From NCBI RefSeq assembly GCF_017942085.1, contig NZ_JAGKSP010000001.1:310001-374000 (forward strand): 64,000 bases of DNA, written 5' to 3'. Of the stretch, positions 1-8,954 are shown piece by piece; the stretch's first letter is position 1; each line of letters opens with the position of its first letter. The DNA comes from Paenibacillus lignilyticus (GTDB lineage: Bacteria > Bacillota > Bacilli > Paenibacillales > Paenibacillaceae). The notes under the pieces are model-generated. The model worked only from the letters and a program-made list of their open reading frames with translations, ran no database searches and was not told where the DNA came from. The translations under genes and the position numbers were made by a program.

Positions 1-154
1 CTGCTTCTGCCATTAGGGCCAGATCAAATTCACCCGACAGGCGCATGCCATAACGGGATTCACCAAGAATGAACGCATTCGCACCCGCAGCGATGAGCCG
101 CTCCATATCAGCTAGAGAACCCGCATCAACGAGCAGCTCCGGTTTTGTAGCCAT
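1..154 (-). CDS. U32-family peptidase (YrrN-like), N-terminal part only
   Basis: Only the first 51 codons are inside the window; the gene runs off the left edge. The start is the ATG at 154-152, preceded by GGAGGA at 166-161. The visible residues (MATKPELLVDAGSLADMERL, then an AAGANAFILGESRYGMR stretch) match the N-terminal beta-strand and helix of peptidase U32 proteins. In Bacillus a U32 pair (yrrN/yrrO) lies downstream of mltG, and here the gene follows mltG by 11 bases, so co-transcription is likely. Family members act on collagen-like substrates or in tRNA/RNA hydroxylation; which applies here cannot be told. Family assignment rests on few residues plus synteny. Confidence 0.75.
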   Translation of the reverse strand, partial: MATKPELLVDAGSLADMERLIAAGANAFILGESRYGMRLSGEFDLALMAEA

Positions 155-165
155 TGTAAATCCTC

Positions 166-1296
166 CTATTGTCCAGCCGTTTGATTGCTCTTCTCGATGT
201 TGCGGTTATGCTCCTTGAGCGTTTCCGCAAACAGATGCTCGTGGCTGCCGTCTTTCTTCGTTACATAGAAATAGTATTCCGTCTCTTTCGGGAAAAGCGC
301 AGCTTCGATCGATTTCAAGCTCGGAGATGCGATCGGTCCCGGAGGGAGACCATCCACTTTGTACGTATTGTAAGGGCTGTCCACCTGCAAATCGTCAATC
401 AGCAGCCGTTCCTTCTGTTTATCAAGCAAATACTGTACGGTCGCATCGATTTGAAGCGGCATGCCTTTCTTCAGTCGATTGTAGATAATGCCTGCAACGA
501 TTGGACGTTCTGCATCCACGACAACCTCACGCTCCACGAGAGAAGCAATGGTCATCATGCCATGAAAATCCACGTTATTGGTCGCAAGCGAATCCTCCCA
601 ATTCTCAGGAAGTGTATCCAGCTTATGATCCAGCTCTTGAAGCAGACGCTTGATGATTTCCTCCGGCTTGCTTGCTTTCACAAGCTCATACGTGTCCGGG
701 AATAAGTACCCTTCCAATCGATGGCGGAGGTCAGGATTCTTCGGGATTTTCTTCACTGCATCCACGTCGCTCCATACTTGATCCTTATCCGCAAGCGCCA
801 TGAAATCCGCTTTCTTCGCATAGCCTGCTTTATCCAGTGTTTCCGCTATTTGCTCAACCGTAAACCCTTCCGGAATCGTGAAACGCATCGTTTCTTCCTT
901 CAACGTCTCTCCGGCGTTTAATTTAGCAATAATGGCATCCTTGTCCATGCCCGGTGACAGCTCGTACACGCCGGCTTGAAACCGCGGTCCTTCGTTCTTG
1001 TAGCGCAAGTAATATTTAAAAATAAATGCATTCCGAATAACCCCTTGATCTTCGAGCACTTCAGCAAATCCGAATGGAGATGTCCCTTTCTTAAGCTCTA
1101 CTTGAACAACATCGCCTGTCGGTGCAGGGCGCAAGCCATTCCAGATGTAGAGATAAAGACTTCCCGCGGTAATAAGCATTAAGCCGAGTATGGTCACAAT
1201 TACCCAGAACGTAATGCGTCCGCGTCTTGGTCCGGAAGGCCGTACGGCTCCCTCTTCCGGAAAATCTTCTGAATTCTGATGCTCTGCTCTTCTCAA
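166..1296 (-). CDS. mltG: Endolytic murein transglycosylase MltG (YceG-like)
   Basis: This membrane-anchored lytic transglycosylase cuts nascent peptidoglycan glycan strands and is thought to set glycan length near the elongation machinery. The 376-residue protein has a charged cytoplasmic N-terminus, one membrane segment at about residues 29-51, and then an extracellular YceG domain. The conserved SLVERE motif at 252-257 contains the expected catalytic glutamate (E255). The EGYLFPDTY motif at 195-203 and a late GLPPGPIASPS stretch are also typical. It is followed after 11 bases by the U32 peptidase gene and is separated from the upstream DUF1292 genes by a terminator. Identification is secure. 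Confidence 0.96.
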   Translation of the reverse strand: MRRAEHQNSEDFPEEGAVRPSGPRRGRITFWVIVTILGLMLITAGSLYLYIWNGLRPAPTGDVVQVELKKGTSPFGFAEVLEDQGVIRNAFIFKYYLRYKNEGPRFQAGVYELSPGMDKDAIIAKLNAGETLKEETMRFTIPEGFTVEQIAETLDKAGYAKKADFMALADKDQVWSDVDAVKKIPKNPDLRHRLEGYLFPDTYELVKASKPEEIIKRLLQELDHKLDTLPENWEDSLATNNVDFHGMMTIASLVEREVVVDAERPIVAGIIYNRLKKGMPLQIDATVQYLLDKQKERLLIDDLQVDSPYNTYKVDGLPPGPIASPSLKSIEAALFPKETEYYFYVTKKDGSHEHLFAETLKEHNRNIEKSNQTAGQ

Positions 1297-1327
1297 GCGA
1301 CCTATCCTCCATTTCTATATCAGCGCG

Positions 1328-1354
1328 GAAAAAGGGCGGTCGGCGCCGCCCTTC
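1328..1354 (-). terminator. Rho-independent terminator of the alaS-ireB-ruvX-DUF1292 group
   Basis: An 8-bp GC-rich stem (AAGGGCGG, 1332-1339, pairing with 1346-1353) is followed in the minus direction by a run of T. It lies 59 bases past the last DUF1292 stop, so it likely ends the alaS-group transcript and separates it from mltG. Confidence 0.8.
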
Positions 1355-1412
1355 CGTACTCCTATAAGTAAAACCGGGCTCTTGCTGCCCTGTTTAAAGC
1401 TAGAGGTGCATG

Positions 1413-1712
1413 TTAAGGCTGATCTTCGCCTTCGAACAACAAATCGTCATACGCTTCAGAAACAAGCTCCCACTCTTCATCGCTTTCAATGGATTCCAGC
1501 TCCGGATCGGAGCCTTCCTTGAAAGTAATGCGGAAGAATGCGATTTCGTCTTCTTTCTGCATATCATGCGATTGCAAGCCAGCATAGGAACTGTCTCCCA
1601 TTTGGAATTCGGCGATAATTTGGAATGGTTCCGTAGCGCCTTCTTCCCCAATGAGATCCACTTCCGTGCCGTAGATGTCCTTCAGGACTGAAATACGTTT
1701 TACTTCAGACAC
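1413..1712 (-). CDS. DUF1292 family protein, copy 1
   Basis: A 99-residue acidic protein of the DUF1292 (YrzB-like) family, function unknown. Residues 10-25 (LKDIYGTEVDLIGEEG) resemble the family's opening strand pattern of an aspartate-rich turn, and the C-terminus ends in an EEWELVSEAYDDLL helix that is shared almost motif-for-motif with the next gene upstream. It is the last gene of the alaS-ireB-ruvX group before the terminator. No catalytic residues are evident. The two adjacent DUF1292 genes look like an old tandem duplication. Family assignment is confident; the role is unknown. Confidence 0.85.
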   Translation of the reverse strand: MSEVKRISVLKDIYGTEVDLIGEEGATEPFQIIAEFQMGDSSYAGLQSHDMQKEDEIAFFRITFKEGSDPELESIESDEEWELVSEAYDDLLFEGEDQP

Positions 1713-1740
1713 GCGTTAAGCTCCCTTCGACTATGGCTAA

Positions 1741-2052
1741 CTAGTCGTTATCGTCAATTTCAGCAAGAAGTGTGTTAAAGGTTTCTTCTACCATGTTCCA
1801 CTCTTCTTCGTCTTCAATGGTATACAGTTTCAAATCATCGCCGTCTTCTTCATAACGGAAAGCGTAGACTTCATCGGAGTCTTCGTCTTGCTCGTCTTCG
1901 GAATCCACGTTGAGCGGAACTACCATCATATATTTCTGATCGGAGCCGTCTACCTCGAACTTCATGACTACCTCGAATTCTTCTTCGTTGCCGTCCTCAT
2001 CCGGAATGTAGATGATTTCCGGCTCTTCAAACTGCATGTTGTCCTTTGTCAT
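1741..2052 (-). CDS. yrzB: DUF1292 family protein, copy 2 (YrzB-like)
   Basis: A very acidic small protein of about 103 residues, family DUF1292, the counterpart of B. subtilis YrzB, which sits beside ruvX there too. The start is the ATG at 2052-2050, because AAGGTGAGG lies just upstream; an in-frame GTG at 2064 would extend it by four residues and overlap the ruvX stop. The C-terminal EEEWNMVEETFNTLL helix mirrors the end of the downstream copy. The ribosome binding site is inside the ruvX 3' end, suggesting translational coupling. Function is not known. Confidence 0.85.
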   Translation of the reverse strand: MTKDNMQFEEPEIIYIPDEDGNEEEFEVVMKFEVDGSDQKYMMVVPLNVDSEDEQDEDSDEVYAFRYEEDGDDLKLYTIEDEEEWNMVEETFNTLLAEIDDND

Positions 2053-2060
2053 CGTTACCC

Positions 2061-2477
2061 TCACCTTTTCGTTTTAGAATCGAGATAATTTTGCAAAATT
2101 AGCGCTGCCGCCATTTTGTCCACCACTAACTTTCGCTTCTTACGGCTAACGTCGGCCTCGAGCAACGTACGCTCCGCGGCTACGGTCGTGAGCCGTTCGT
2201 CCCAAAGGTGTACGGGTACATTTAGCTTTTGCTGCAAATGTTGTGCGAATGCGATGCAAATTTCGCCACGCGGCCCGATGGTGCCATTCATGTTCTTCGG
2301 TAAACCGACTACGATCTCGGATACTTCATGTTCAACCATAAGCTTGGCAATGACTTCGTCTTCGCTGTTATCGCGGCGTTTCTCAACGACGCCTAAACCT
2401 TGCGCGGTCCAGCGGAATGCATCACTGACGGCAACGCCGATTCTGCGATCACCGTAATCCAATCCCATAAGACGCAT
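2061..2477 (-). CDS. ruvX: RuvX/YqgF-family RNase H-fold nuclease (pre-16S rRNA processing)
   Basis: A 138-residue RNase H-fold protein. The N-terminal RLMGLDYGDRRIGVAVSD motif supplies the first catalytic aspartate, VVGLPKNMNG is the family signature in the middle, and DERLTTVAAE carries the second acidic cluster. Members are annotated as putative Holliday junction resolvases, but in bacteria the supported role is maturation of the 16S rRNA 5' end. Its position between ireB and the DUF1292 genes is the same as yrrK in B. subtilis. A true ruvC is also present at 45.6 kb, so this protein need not be the cell's junction resolvase. Confidence 0.93.
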   Translation of the reverse strand: MRLMGLDYGDRRIGVAVSDAFRWTAQGLGVVEKRRDNSEDEVIAKLMVEHEVSEIVVGLPKNMNGTIGPRGEICIAFAQHLQQKLNVPVHLWDERLTTVAAERTLLEADVSRKKRKLVVDKMAAALILQNYLDSKTKR

Positions 2478-2508
2478 ACGACAGATTGCCTCATTTCCTT
2501 GAAGGTAA

Positions 2509-2772
2509 TTATTTGCTGTGCTGACTTAAGTAGGAACGGACTAGTTCTTCAATTAGCTCGTCTCGCTCTTTCCTGCGAATTAAACTTCTGGCATTGTTAT
2601 GCCGTGGAATGTATGCGGGATCTCCGGACAATAGATAACCCACGATCTGGTTAATCGGGTTATAGTCCTTCTCGAGCAACGCATCGTATACAGACAGCAT
2701 AATTTCCCTCGAGGAAGCTTGAAGCCCTTCCGCCTTCACGTCGAATTTCATTGTCTTGTCCATCGAATTCAT
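2509..2772 (-). CDS. IreB-family regulatory phosphoprotein (DUF965, YrzL-like)
   Basis: An 87-residue protein of the IreB/DUF965 family. In Enterococcus, IreB is a small substrate of the PASTA kinase IreK and influences cephalosporin tolerance; elsewhere the role is unclear. The start is the ATG at 2772 ([11 protein letters not shown]), with a GTGAGGTG binding site just upstream; an upstream in-frame codon at 2793 lacks such a site. The [18 protein letters not shown] stretch and the [16 protein letters not shown] tail are family hallmarks. It sits between alaS and ruvX as in Bacillus. Confidence 0.9.
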   Translation of the reverse strand: MNSMDKTMKFDVKAEGLQASSREIMLSVYDALLEKDYNPINQIVGYLLSGDPAYIPRHNNARSLIRRKERDELIEELVRSYLSQHSK

Positions 2773-2821
2773 CGCCAGCACCTCACTTTCCAAGCCGCTT
2801 AACAGCCGTTTAATACTCTTA

Positions 2822-5458
2822 TCATATCACATTTGTCTGTGATAGAACCAGTTCTTCGGCAATTTGGAGCGCTTCACCCAATTTAGATGGATCTTTGCCC
2901 CCGGCTTGGGCCATATCAGGGCGCCCGCCGCCGCCGCCGCCGCATGCCGCGGCTGCTTCTTTGATGATTTTACCGGCATGGAAGCCCTGCTTCACAAGCT
3001 CAGGCGAAACAGCTGCAACAAGGTTTACTTTATCCTCTGCAACTGCACCAAGCACGATTACCGCTTTGCCCAGCTTCGTTTTCAGCTCATCCACGATACC
3101 GCGGAGCGCATCCATCGACGGAGCATTAACCTCTGCAGCTAGCAGAGTGACGTCGCCTACTACCTTCGCTTTCGATTCCAGGGAACCCGCTTCGATACGG
3201 CTAAGCTTGCTTTGCAGCGATTCGTTGTCACGCGCCAGCTCTTTCACTTGACCGTGCAGCGCTTCGATGCGTTTAGGCACATCGGCCAGGTTCGACTTCA
3301 GCTGCGCAGCCGCTTGCTTCAACAGATCAAGCTGACTTTCCATGTATAGGTACGCATTGCGGCCGGTTACAGCCTCAATACGACGCACACCTGAACCGAT
3401 ACCGCTCTCGCTCACAAGCTTGAACAAACCGATTTGCGCCGTGCTGGTAACGTGGCAGCCTCCGCATAGCTCAAGGCTGTAATCGCCAACGCGAACGACC
3501 CGGACAACATCGCCGTACTTCTCGCCGAAGAGTGCCATAGCACCCATTTCTTTCGCCTCAGCAAGCGATTTGTAGTCGATCTGGAGCGTTGTGCCCAGCC
3601 AAATTTGTTGATTGACGCGGCGTTCGATTTCAGTAAGCTCCTCTTGGCTGATGCTGCCAAAATGCGAGAAGTCAAAACGAAGTCGATCCGGTTCTACCAA
3701 GGAGCCTGCTTGATTAACATGCTCGCCGAGTACGTCTTTGAGCGCGCGGTGCAGCAAATGCGTTGCCGTATGGTTCTTGATCGTATCTTCGCGCGTTTGC
3801 GTCGAAACAGCCGCTTGCACCTGATCACCAACAGATACGGTACCGCTTGCCACAACGGCATGATGAACCGATTGGCCATGCGGAGCTTTTGTGACATTCT
3901 CAACCGTCAGCGTGAAGCCTTGGCCAGTAATCGTACCGCTATCGCCTACTTGACCGCCGCTCTCTGCATAGAACGTTGTACGATCCAAGATAACAAGTAC
4001 GTGGCTGCCTTCAACGGCAGCGTTCACAAGAGCATCGCCATTAACGATCGCAATCACCTTAGCGCCTTCCAGCGTCAGATCCTGATAGCCCACAAATTCC
4101 GATTTCACGGTGAAATCAGCAAGCGGCCCGCCTTGAACATTCATACCGCCAGTGTCCTGTCGAGCTGCACGCGCGCGTGTACGCTGCTCGTCCATCGAAG
4201 CATCGAAGCCGTCACGGTCGACGGTCATGCCGTGTTCAGCTGCATAGTCTTCGGTCAAATCGAATGGGAAGCCATACGTATCGTAAAGCTTGAACGCATC
4301 GGGACCGCTGATCAGCGTTTCTCCGCCGGCCTTTGCCGTCTTCACAAGCTCGCCAAGAAGCGCTAAGCCGTCCGAAAGCGTTTCGTGGAAACGTTCTTCC
4401 TCTGTACGGATAACCTTCTCGATAAACTCGCGTTTCTCCACAACCTCCGGATAGTGGCCGCCCATAATGTCGCCGACTACTTTCACCAGATCATGCAGGA
4501 ACGGACGATCTACGCCGAGTGTTTTGCCGTAACGCACTGCGCGGCGAAGCAAACGCCGGATGACATAACCGCGACCCTCGTTGGAAGGCATTACGCCATC
4601 ACCGACTGCGAATGCCACGGTACGGATATGATCGGCAATGACTTTCAGCGCGATGTCCGTGTCCGCGTTCGTATGGTACGTTACTCTTGCAATTTCGCAA
4701 GTGCGGTCAATAATCGGACGGAACAAATCCGTATCGAAGTTGGAGTCCACATTTTGCAGAATCGAAGTTATCCGCTCCAGACCTGCGCCTGTATCGATGT
4801 TTTTATTCGGAAGCGGAGTGTAGCTGCCGTCTTTATTATGATTATATTGCGAAAATACAAGGTTCCATACTTCCAGGAAACGTTCGTTTTCTCCGCCGGG
4901 CCAGCATTCCGGATCATTCAGATCACCGAAAGCTTCGCCGCGGTCAAAGAAAATCTCGGTACAAGGACCGCATGGACCTTCGCCGATATCCCAGAAGTTA
5001 TCCTGCAGACGATAAATCCGCTTCTCCGGAAGGCCGATTTTCTCATTCCAGAAGCGGAATGCTTCTTCATCCTCAGGATAAACCGTGACGGACAGACGCT
5101 CGGGATCGAAGCCGATCCATTCTTTGCTGGTCAGAAACTCCCATGCCCAAGTGATCGCTTCTTCCTTGAAGTAATCGCCAATCGAGAAGTTGCCCAGCAT
5201 CTCAAACATCGTTTGGTGACGACGTGTTTTACCGACATTCTCAATATCATTCGTACGAATACACTTCTGTGAGTTCGTAATCCGCGGATTGTCAGGAATA
5301 ACGCGACCATCAAAATAGGACTTAAGCGGTGCCATCCCTGCATTAATCCATAGCAAGGAAGGGTCATTATGAGGAACTAATGAAGCGCTGGGCTCAATCT
5401 TGTGCCCTTTGCTCTCAAAAAATGCGAGCCACTTGGAACGGATTTCACTTGCTTTCAT
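2822..5458 (-). CDS. alaS: Alanyl-tRNA synthetase
   Basis: Charges tRNA-Ala. About 878 residues, full length for the family. In order: a class II catalytic core from the N-terminus (motif 1 about residues 20-60, the [12 protein letters not shown] region, the [16 protein letters not shown] region), an editing domain with the zinc ligands HTATH ([11 protein letters not shown]) and CGGCH, a coiled coil, and a glycine-rich C-Ala end with [22 protein letters not shown] precedes a GTG at 5461 (spacing 7) and an ATG at 5458 (spacing 10); the ATG is used here. It is preceded by a T-box leader, so expression should rise when tRNA-Ala is uncharged. Confidence 0.98.
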   Translation of the reverse strand: MKASEIRSKWLAFFESKGHKIEPSASLVPHNDPSLLWINAGMAPLKSYFDGRVIPDNPRITNSQKCIRTNDIENVGKTRRHQTMFEMLGNFSIGDYFKEEAITWAWEFLTSKEWIGFDPERLSVTVYPEDEEAFRFWNEKIGLPEKRIYRLQDNFWDIGEGPCGPCTEIFFDRGEAFGDLNDPECWPGGENERFLEVWNLVFSQYNHNKDGSYTPLPNKNIDTGAGLERITSILQNVDSNFDTDLFRPIIDRTCEIARVTYHTNADTDIALKVIADHIRTVAFAVGDGVMPSNEGRGYVIRRLLRRAVRYGKTLGVDRPFLHDLVKVVGDIMGGHYPEVVEKREFIEKVIRTEEERFHETLSDGLALLGELVKTAKAGGETLISGPDAFKLYDTYGFPFDLTEDYAAEHGMTVDRDGFDASMDEQRTRARAARQDTGGMNVQGGPLADFTVKSEFVGYQDLTLEGAKVIAIVNGDALVNAAVEGSHVLVILDRTTFYAESGGQVGDSGTITGQGFTLTVENVTKAPHGQSVHHAVVASGTVSVGDQVQAAVSTQTREDTIKNHTATHLLHRALKDVLGEHVNQAGSLVEPDRLRFDFSHFGSISQEELTEIERRVNQQIWLGTTLQIDYKSLAEAKEMGAMALFGEKYGDVVRVVRVGDYSLELCGGCHVTSTAQIGLFKLVSESGIGSGVRRIEAVTGRNAYLYMESQLDLLKQAAAQLKSNLADVPKRIEALHGQVKELARDNESLQSKLSRIEAGSLESKAKVVGDVTLLAAEVNAPSMDALRGIVDELKTKLGKAVIVLGAVAEDKVNLVAAVSPELVKQGFHAGKIIKEAAAACGGGGGGRPDMAQAGGKDPSKLGEALQIAEELVLSQTNVI

Positions 5459-5490
5459 CACGGTTCAACCTCCAATTTTATAATAAAAAC

Positions 5491-5785
5491 AAAAAAACGC
5501 CCCTAAAAAACAGGGACGAATCATTCGCGGTACCACCCTGGTTATCGCCCTAGCCGCTCACGATGAGCAGGCACAAACGATCTCCTTAGACAGACGTTAA
5601 CGGGTCTGATCCGGTGAAGTTCATTCACACTCCGAAACCAGCCTTCAGTCATCCTTCACCCCTAGAATTCTCTCAGCCAACGCGGAGCCTAATCGGCAAT
5701 CGCGAAGGAATTCTTTCTCTGCTTGGCGGTCTATGACCTACTACGGTTTCATCAACGTTTTAATTGATAGTCAGGCGTAATTGTC
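5491..5785 (-). ncRNA. T-box leader of alaS
   Basis: Upstream of alaS lies a roughly 300-base untranslated leader with the conserved T-box motif GGTGGTACCGCG read on the minus strand (5526-5541 carries it). A terminator follows: a 7-bp stem (CGTCCCT with AGGGGCG, 5498-5504 and 5512-5518) ahead of a T run. T-box RNAs sense uncharged tRNA with a specifier triplet in stem I and the T-box bulge binding the tRNA NCCA end, flipping terminator to antiterminator. The specifier could not be placed with certainty by eye; alanine is expected from the downstream gene. Confidence 0.93.
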
Positions 5786-5788
5786 ATA

Positions 5789-5818
5789 AGTATAGCGACT
5801 GTTGGCATGGTCTGTCAA
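5789..5818 (-). promoter_or_regulatory. Sigma-A promoter of the alaS T-box transcript
   Basis: Read on the minus strand: a perfect -35 TTGACA (5818-5813), an 18-base spacer and -10 TATACT (5794-5789). The -35 box overlaps the stop codon of the upstream permease gene (ending at 5815), so the alaS unit starts immediately at the end of that gene. Confidence 0.8.
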
Positions 5819-6885
5819 ATCGTCTTTCGCCTAACATAATACGCGAAGATATGCTGCACAATGACCTTCACCGCGGCAAAGATCGGCACTGCCAATATCA
5901 TACCGACAATGCCTGCTAGCTCGCCTCCGACCAGCAGGGCAAAAATGATCGACAGCGGATGCATATGCAGCGTTCTTCCGACCACTTGCGGCGAGATGAT
6001 GTTGCCCTCGAGGATTTGGCAAACGGAGTTCACAACCGCCACCAGCAGCATCATTTTGATCGAAACGGTAGAAGCCACAATGAGCGCAGGTGCTGCCCCG
6101 AAGAACGGTCCCAGATACGGAATGATGTTCGTCACCGCGACAACACTCGCCAGCAGGAGCGGATACGGAATGCCGATGATCAAGTAGCCGACATAGGCCA
6201 GCGTACCGACAATGACGCATACGAGAAACTGCCCCCGAATATAACTGCCAAGCGCATGATCGATATCCTTGAGCAGCCTGACCGCATGCTTACGATGTGA
6301 TTTCGGCACATAAGTGAGCAATGTTCGTTCAAACACCTCGAAATCCTTCAAGATGTAGAACGCGAGGAACGGGATAATAAACGCAATAAAGATCACGTTA
6401 ATCATTTCCCCAATATTGTTGATGAATGCAAATATGGCATCGGAGCCCTGCTTTTCCAGCTTGTACAGCGACTTCTCGATTCCTGACCGGATGCTCTCCG
6501 GGAGAAAGGAGGAATTGTTCAGGTCGTTCACCATACTCCGCGCCTGCATGGTGATATCCGGCATATGCCGGTTCAATTCCTTAAGCTGGTCCATAAACAT
6601 CGGAATGGCATTCACGAGCACAACCGTAAGCGACGCACAGAAAACGGCATAAATAAGCAGCACCGCGATTGTGCGCGGCACTTTTCGTTCATTCAGAAGG
6701 CTGACTATCGGATTGAGTACATACGATATAATCATCGCAATGAGAAACGGAGCCAGCACCGCGCGCAAAAAAACGTAAATGTGGATGATGATCGGTTTCA
6801 ACAGCAGCAATAGATATAGAGCCGTCAGCCCCAATATGAGATAGACAAGCCATGCAAAAAGACGGTTATTCGTAAACCGTTCCAC
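5815..6885 (-). CDS. AI-2E family transporter (YrrI-like permease)
   Basis: A 356-residue polytopic membrane protein of the AI-2E/UPF0118 family, related to PerM and TqsA. Members are implicated in autoinducer-2 export or Na+/H+ antiport; the substrate here is unknown. The start is GTG at 6885, preceded by AGGGGGAG; an upstream extension of 43 codons lacks a binding site and has atypical residues. Hydrophobic segments occur near the N-terminus (two), centrally around the FIAFIIPFLAFYILKDFEVF region, and in the C-terminal half (GIPYPLLLASVVAVTNIIPY, then a glycine-rich LGPFFGAAPA), which is diagnostic of the family. In B. subtilis yrrI also lies upstream of alaS. Confidence 0.9.
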   Translation of the reverse strand: MERFTNNRLFAWLVYLILGLTALYLLLLLKPIIIHIYVFLRAVLAPFLIAMIISYVLNPIVSLLNERKVPRTIAVLLIYAVFCASLTVVLVNAIPMFMDQLKELNRHMPDITMQARSMVNDLNNSSFLPESIRSGIEKSLYKLEKQGSDAIFAFINNIGEMINVIFIAFIIPFLAFYILKDFEVFERTLLTYVPKSHRKHAVRLLKDIDHALGSYIRGQFLVCVIVGTLAYVGYLIIGIPYPLLLASVVAVTNIIPYLGPFFGAAPALIVASTVSIKMMLLVAVVNSVCQILEGNIISPQVVGRTLHMHPLSIIFALLVGGELAGIVGMILAVPIFAAVKVIVQHIFAYYVRRKTI

Positions 6886-6984
6886 GGCTTCACTCCCCCT
6901 CGACTCGCGATACCCTTTACTGTCAGTATATGTACAAGTTGTTCGATTCATCCTTCGGATTCTTCCGGTTCGCCCGTAAACACA

Positions 6985-7013
6985 AAAAAGGCGACCCCGG
7001 CAAGGTCGCCTCA
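6985..7013 (-). terminator. Terminator after the zinc-ribbon gene
   Basis: On the minus strand GGCGACC, a short loop and GGTCGCC are followed by TTTTTT. It sits 15 bases beyond the stop of the small zinc-ribbon gene and before the AI-2E transporter, so the cymR-to-zinc-ribbon transcript probably ends here. Confidence 0.8.
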
Positions 7014-7028
7014 TTGACTATTCTCCGC

Positions 7029-7226
7029 TTAGTTCGCGTGAACCTGCGGCATTTCGTCTTCAAAAAACAGATCGTCCAGTGAGCTCAGAGTGCCGTCTTC
7101 TTCAACTTGATAGACCGACATTTTGTCACCGTTAACCGTCAATTCAATGAAGCAGCCCCAGCAGTAATACTGGTGTGATCCGATCTTTCCGATATCCTTG
7201 GAACTACAATTTGGGCATTTCATCAT
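7029..7226 (-). CDS. Small zinc-ribbon-like protein, unknown function
   Basis: A 65-residue protein that I cannot assign to a named family. It opens with MMKCPNCSSKDIG and continues with YYCWGCFIEL, giving two CxxC pairs (C4/C7 and C22/C25), the spacing of a minimal zinc ribbon. The rest is acidic (DGTLSSLDDLFFEDE). Its start overlaps the stop of the PRC-barrel gene by 4 bases, so translation is probably coupled. A role in RNA or protein binding is possible but is inference from the zinc-ribbon shape only. Confidence 0.75.
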   Translation of the reverse strand: MMKCPNCSSKDIGKIGSHQYYCWGCFIELTVNGDKMSVYQVEEDGTLSSLDDLFFEDEMPQVHAN

Positions 7227-7771
7227 TCATTTCTCCCTATATCCGACTCAGAAACTGCGACCGGCGAGAGAAAAGCCTCACTTCCGGCCGGTACTATGAT
7301 TACATTTTCACCAAGCATAACATCATCAGCTTGCCGCGGAGCAGGAAGCCACTTGCGACCTTCCATAATATCCGCGATAAATCCGTCAGTCAGCTCATAT
7401 CCTACTATTTGTGTACCCTGTATCTCGTCAAAATAAACATCAGATACACGACCAAGTTGTTCTCCATCCACCGTAATGACGGGCAGATCCTTCAATCGGA
7501 TCGATCCGGTATGAAAAGAGCGCTGAATTTCGGCTTGTTTGGTCTTCCGGACGGATGCTTCATTCATGATGATTACCGCATCCTCACCGCAAACCATTAC
7601 TTCATTCCAGATCACTGATTTCATTGCAGTCAGAAAACGTCTGCCGGCGTCCAAAATGATTCCGCCAAGCTGCCAATGCTCGTCAAACCATGCATCTTTC
7701 ACATGTCCGACTAGCTTGCCGGCATTCATTTCGATGACAGGAAGACCAATCAAATGCTGTAAACGCAACAT
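7223..7771 (-). CDS. PRC-barrel domain protein (YrrD-like)
   Basis: A 182-residue protein with two PRC-barrel-like repeats: residues about 1-75 (LIGLPVIEMNAGKLVGHVKD opens the first) and about 90-160 (LKDLPVITVDGEQLGRVSDV opens the second). PRC barrels occur in photosynthetic reaction centre H subunits and in RimM; as stand-alone proteins their role is mostly unknown. In B. subtilis yrrD lies in the same neighbourhood. Here it is between the cysteine desulfurase and the zinc-ribbon protein, 15 bases past the former. No catalytic motif is visible. Confidence 0.85.
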   Translation of the reverse strand: MLRLQHLIGLPVIEMNAGKLVGHVKDAWFDEHWQLGGIILDAGRRFLTAMKSVIWNEVMVCGEDAVIIMNEASVRKTKQAEIQRSFHTGSIRLKDLPVITVDGEQLGRVSDVYFDEIQGTQIVGYELTDGFIADIMEGRKWLPAPRQADDVMLGENVIIVPAGSEAFLSPVAVSESDIGRNE

Positions 7772-7786
7772 CGATGGCAGAGCCTC

Positions 7787-8941
7787 CTAGGCATTAGTAC
7801 GAACACGCTCCATAAAAGTTTCAACTTTCTTGGCAGCCCGTTCGAGTTCCTCCATAGTATTTCCCAAACCAAAGCTGAAACGTACAGCGGATGCTTGCCT
7901 TTCTTCCGAAACATTCATCGCTACAAGCACATACGAGGGTTCGATGGCTCCCGACGTGCAAGCAGACCCACCGGATGCCGCAATTCCGGCTAAATCCAAA
8001 TTCATCAGCATCGACTCCGTGCTTACTCCTATAAAGCTCACATTCAGAATATGAGGAGCATAGTGTTCGGCATGGCCGTTGACGATAAGTCGGTCTGCCC
8101 CTGCGATCTCACGCAACCGTTCTATCCATGTATAACGAAGCTTGTCCAAGAAAAGTTTCCGTTCTTCCATCGAATTCACAGAAAGTTCAAACGCTTTGCC
8201 GAATCCGACGATGCCGGCGATGTTCTCGGTCCCTGCACGCCGTTTGCGCTCTTGTGAACCGCCGCTAAGCAACGGTTCCACAGCCGTGCCTTTACGGATA
8301 TACAAAGCGCCGATACCTTGAGGCCCGTTAATCTTGTGAGCAGAGAAGCTCATGAGGTCGACGGGAAGCTGACGCAAATCGATCGGAATAGTGCCTAACG
8401 CTTGTACCGCATCAACATGTACAAGCACGCCACGAGACCGGGCGAGTTCACCGATCTCAGCAATCGGTTGAATCGTTCCGGTCTCATTGTTTACATACAT
8501 GACGCTAATAAGCGCTGTATCAGCTTCAATAGCTTGTTCTACATCCGAAACCTTCACAAGGCCCTGCTCGTCTACCGGCAGAAGCGTCACGCGAAATCCT
8601 TCGCGCTGCAACGCTTTGCAAGATTGGAGCACTGCCTGATGTTCGGTTGAGGACGTAATGATATGGGACTTGCCTTGTTTGCGGGCAGCTCTGGCAGCGC
8701 CGATGAGCGCTGTATTGTCACTTTCCGTTCCACCGCCGGTAAAAACCAGCTCAGCGGCCGTACAGCCGATTCCTTGCGCAATCACATCGCGCGAACGATT
8801 CACAAGCTGTCTAGCCGCACGGCCAAAGCTATGCGTACTTGAAGCATTGCCGTAATTGCCGGTCAATACTTCAAGCATGGCTTTCGCCGCTTCGGGGTGC
8901 ATGGGCGAAGTTGCTGCATGATCATAGTAAATGCGTTCCAT
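7787..8941 (-). CDS. Cysteine desulfurase (IscS/YrvO-type)
   Basis: A PLP enzyme that removes sulfur from cysteine and passes a persulfide to acceptors; the neighbouring mnmA suggests sulfur supply for tRNA 2-thiouridine, as YrvO does for TrmU in Bacillus. 384 residues. The PLP lysine is K203 in SFSAHKINGPQG and the persulfide cysteine is C328 in GGSACTSG. The flexible-loop form resembles the IscS class rather than SufS. The gene follows cymR by 13 bases, likely in one transcript. Unlike in Bacillus, mnmA itself is transcribed divergently rather than downstream. Confidence 0.95.
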   Translation of the reverse strand: MERIYYDHAATSPMHPEAAKAMLEVLTGNYGNASSTHSFGRAARQLVNRSRDVIAQGIGCTAAELVFTGGGTESDNTALIGAARAARKQGKSHIITSSTEHQAVLQSCKALQREGFRVTLLPVDEQGLVKVSDVEQAIEADTALISVMYVNNETGTIQPIAEIGELARSRGVLVHVDAVQALGTIPIDLRQLPVDLMSFSAHKINGPQGIGALYIRKGTAVEPLLSGGSQERKRRAGTENIAGIVGFGKAFELSVNSMEERKLFLDKLRYTWIERLREIAGADRLIVNGHAEHYAPHILNVSFIGVSTESMLMNLDLAGIAASGGSACTSGAIEPSYVLVAMNVSEERQASAVRFSFGLGNTMEELERAAKKVETFMERVRTNA

Positions 8942-8954
8942 TATACAATCATCC

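Noticed and set aside
3605..5272. Long open frames antisense to alaS
   Set aside because: They are shadows of alaS codon usage with no binding site or recognizable domain.
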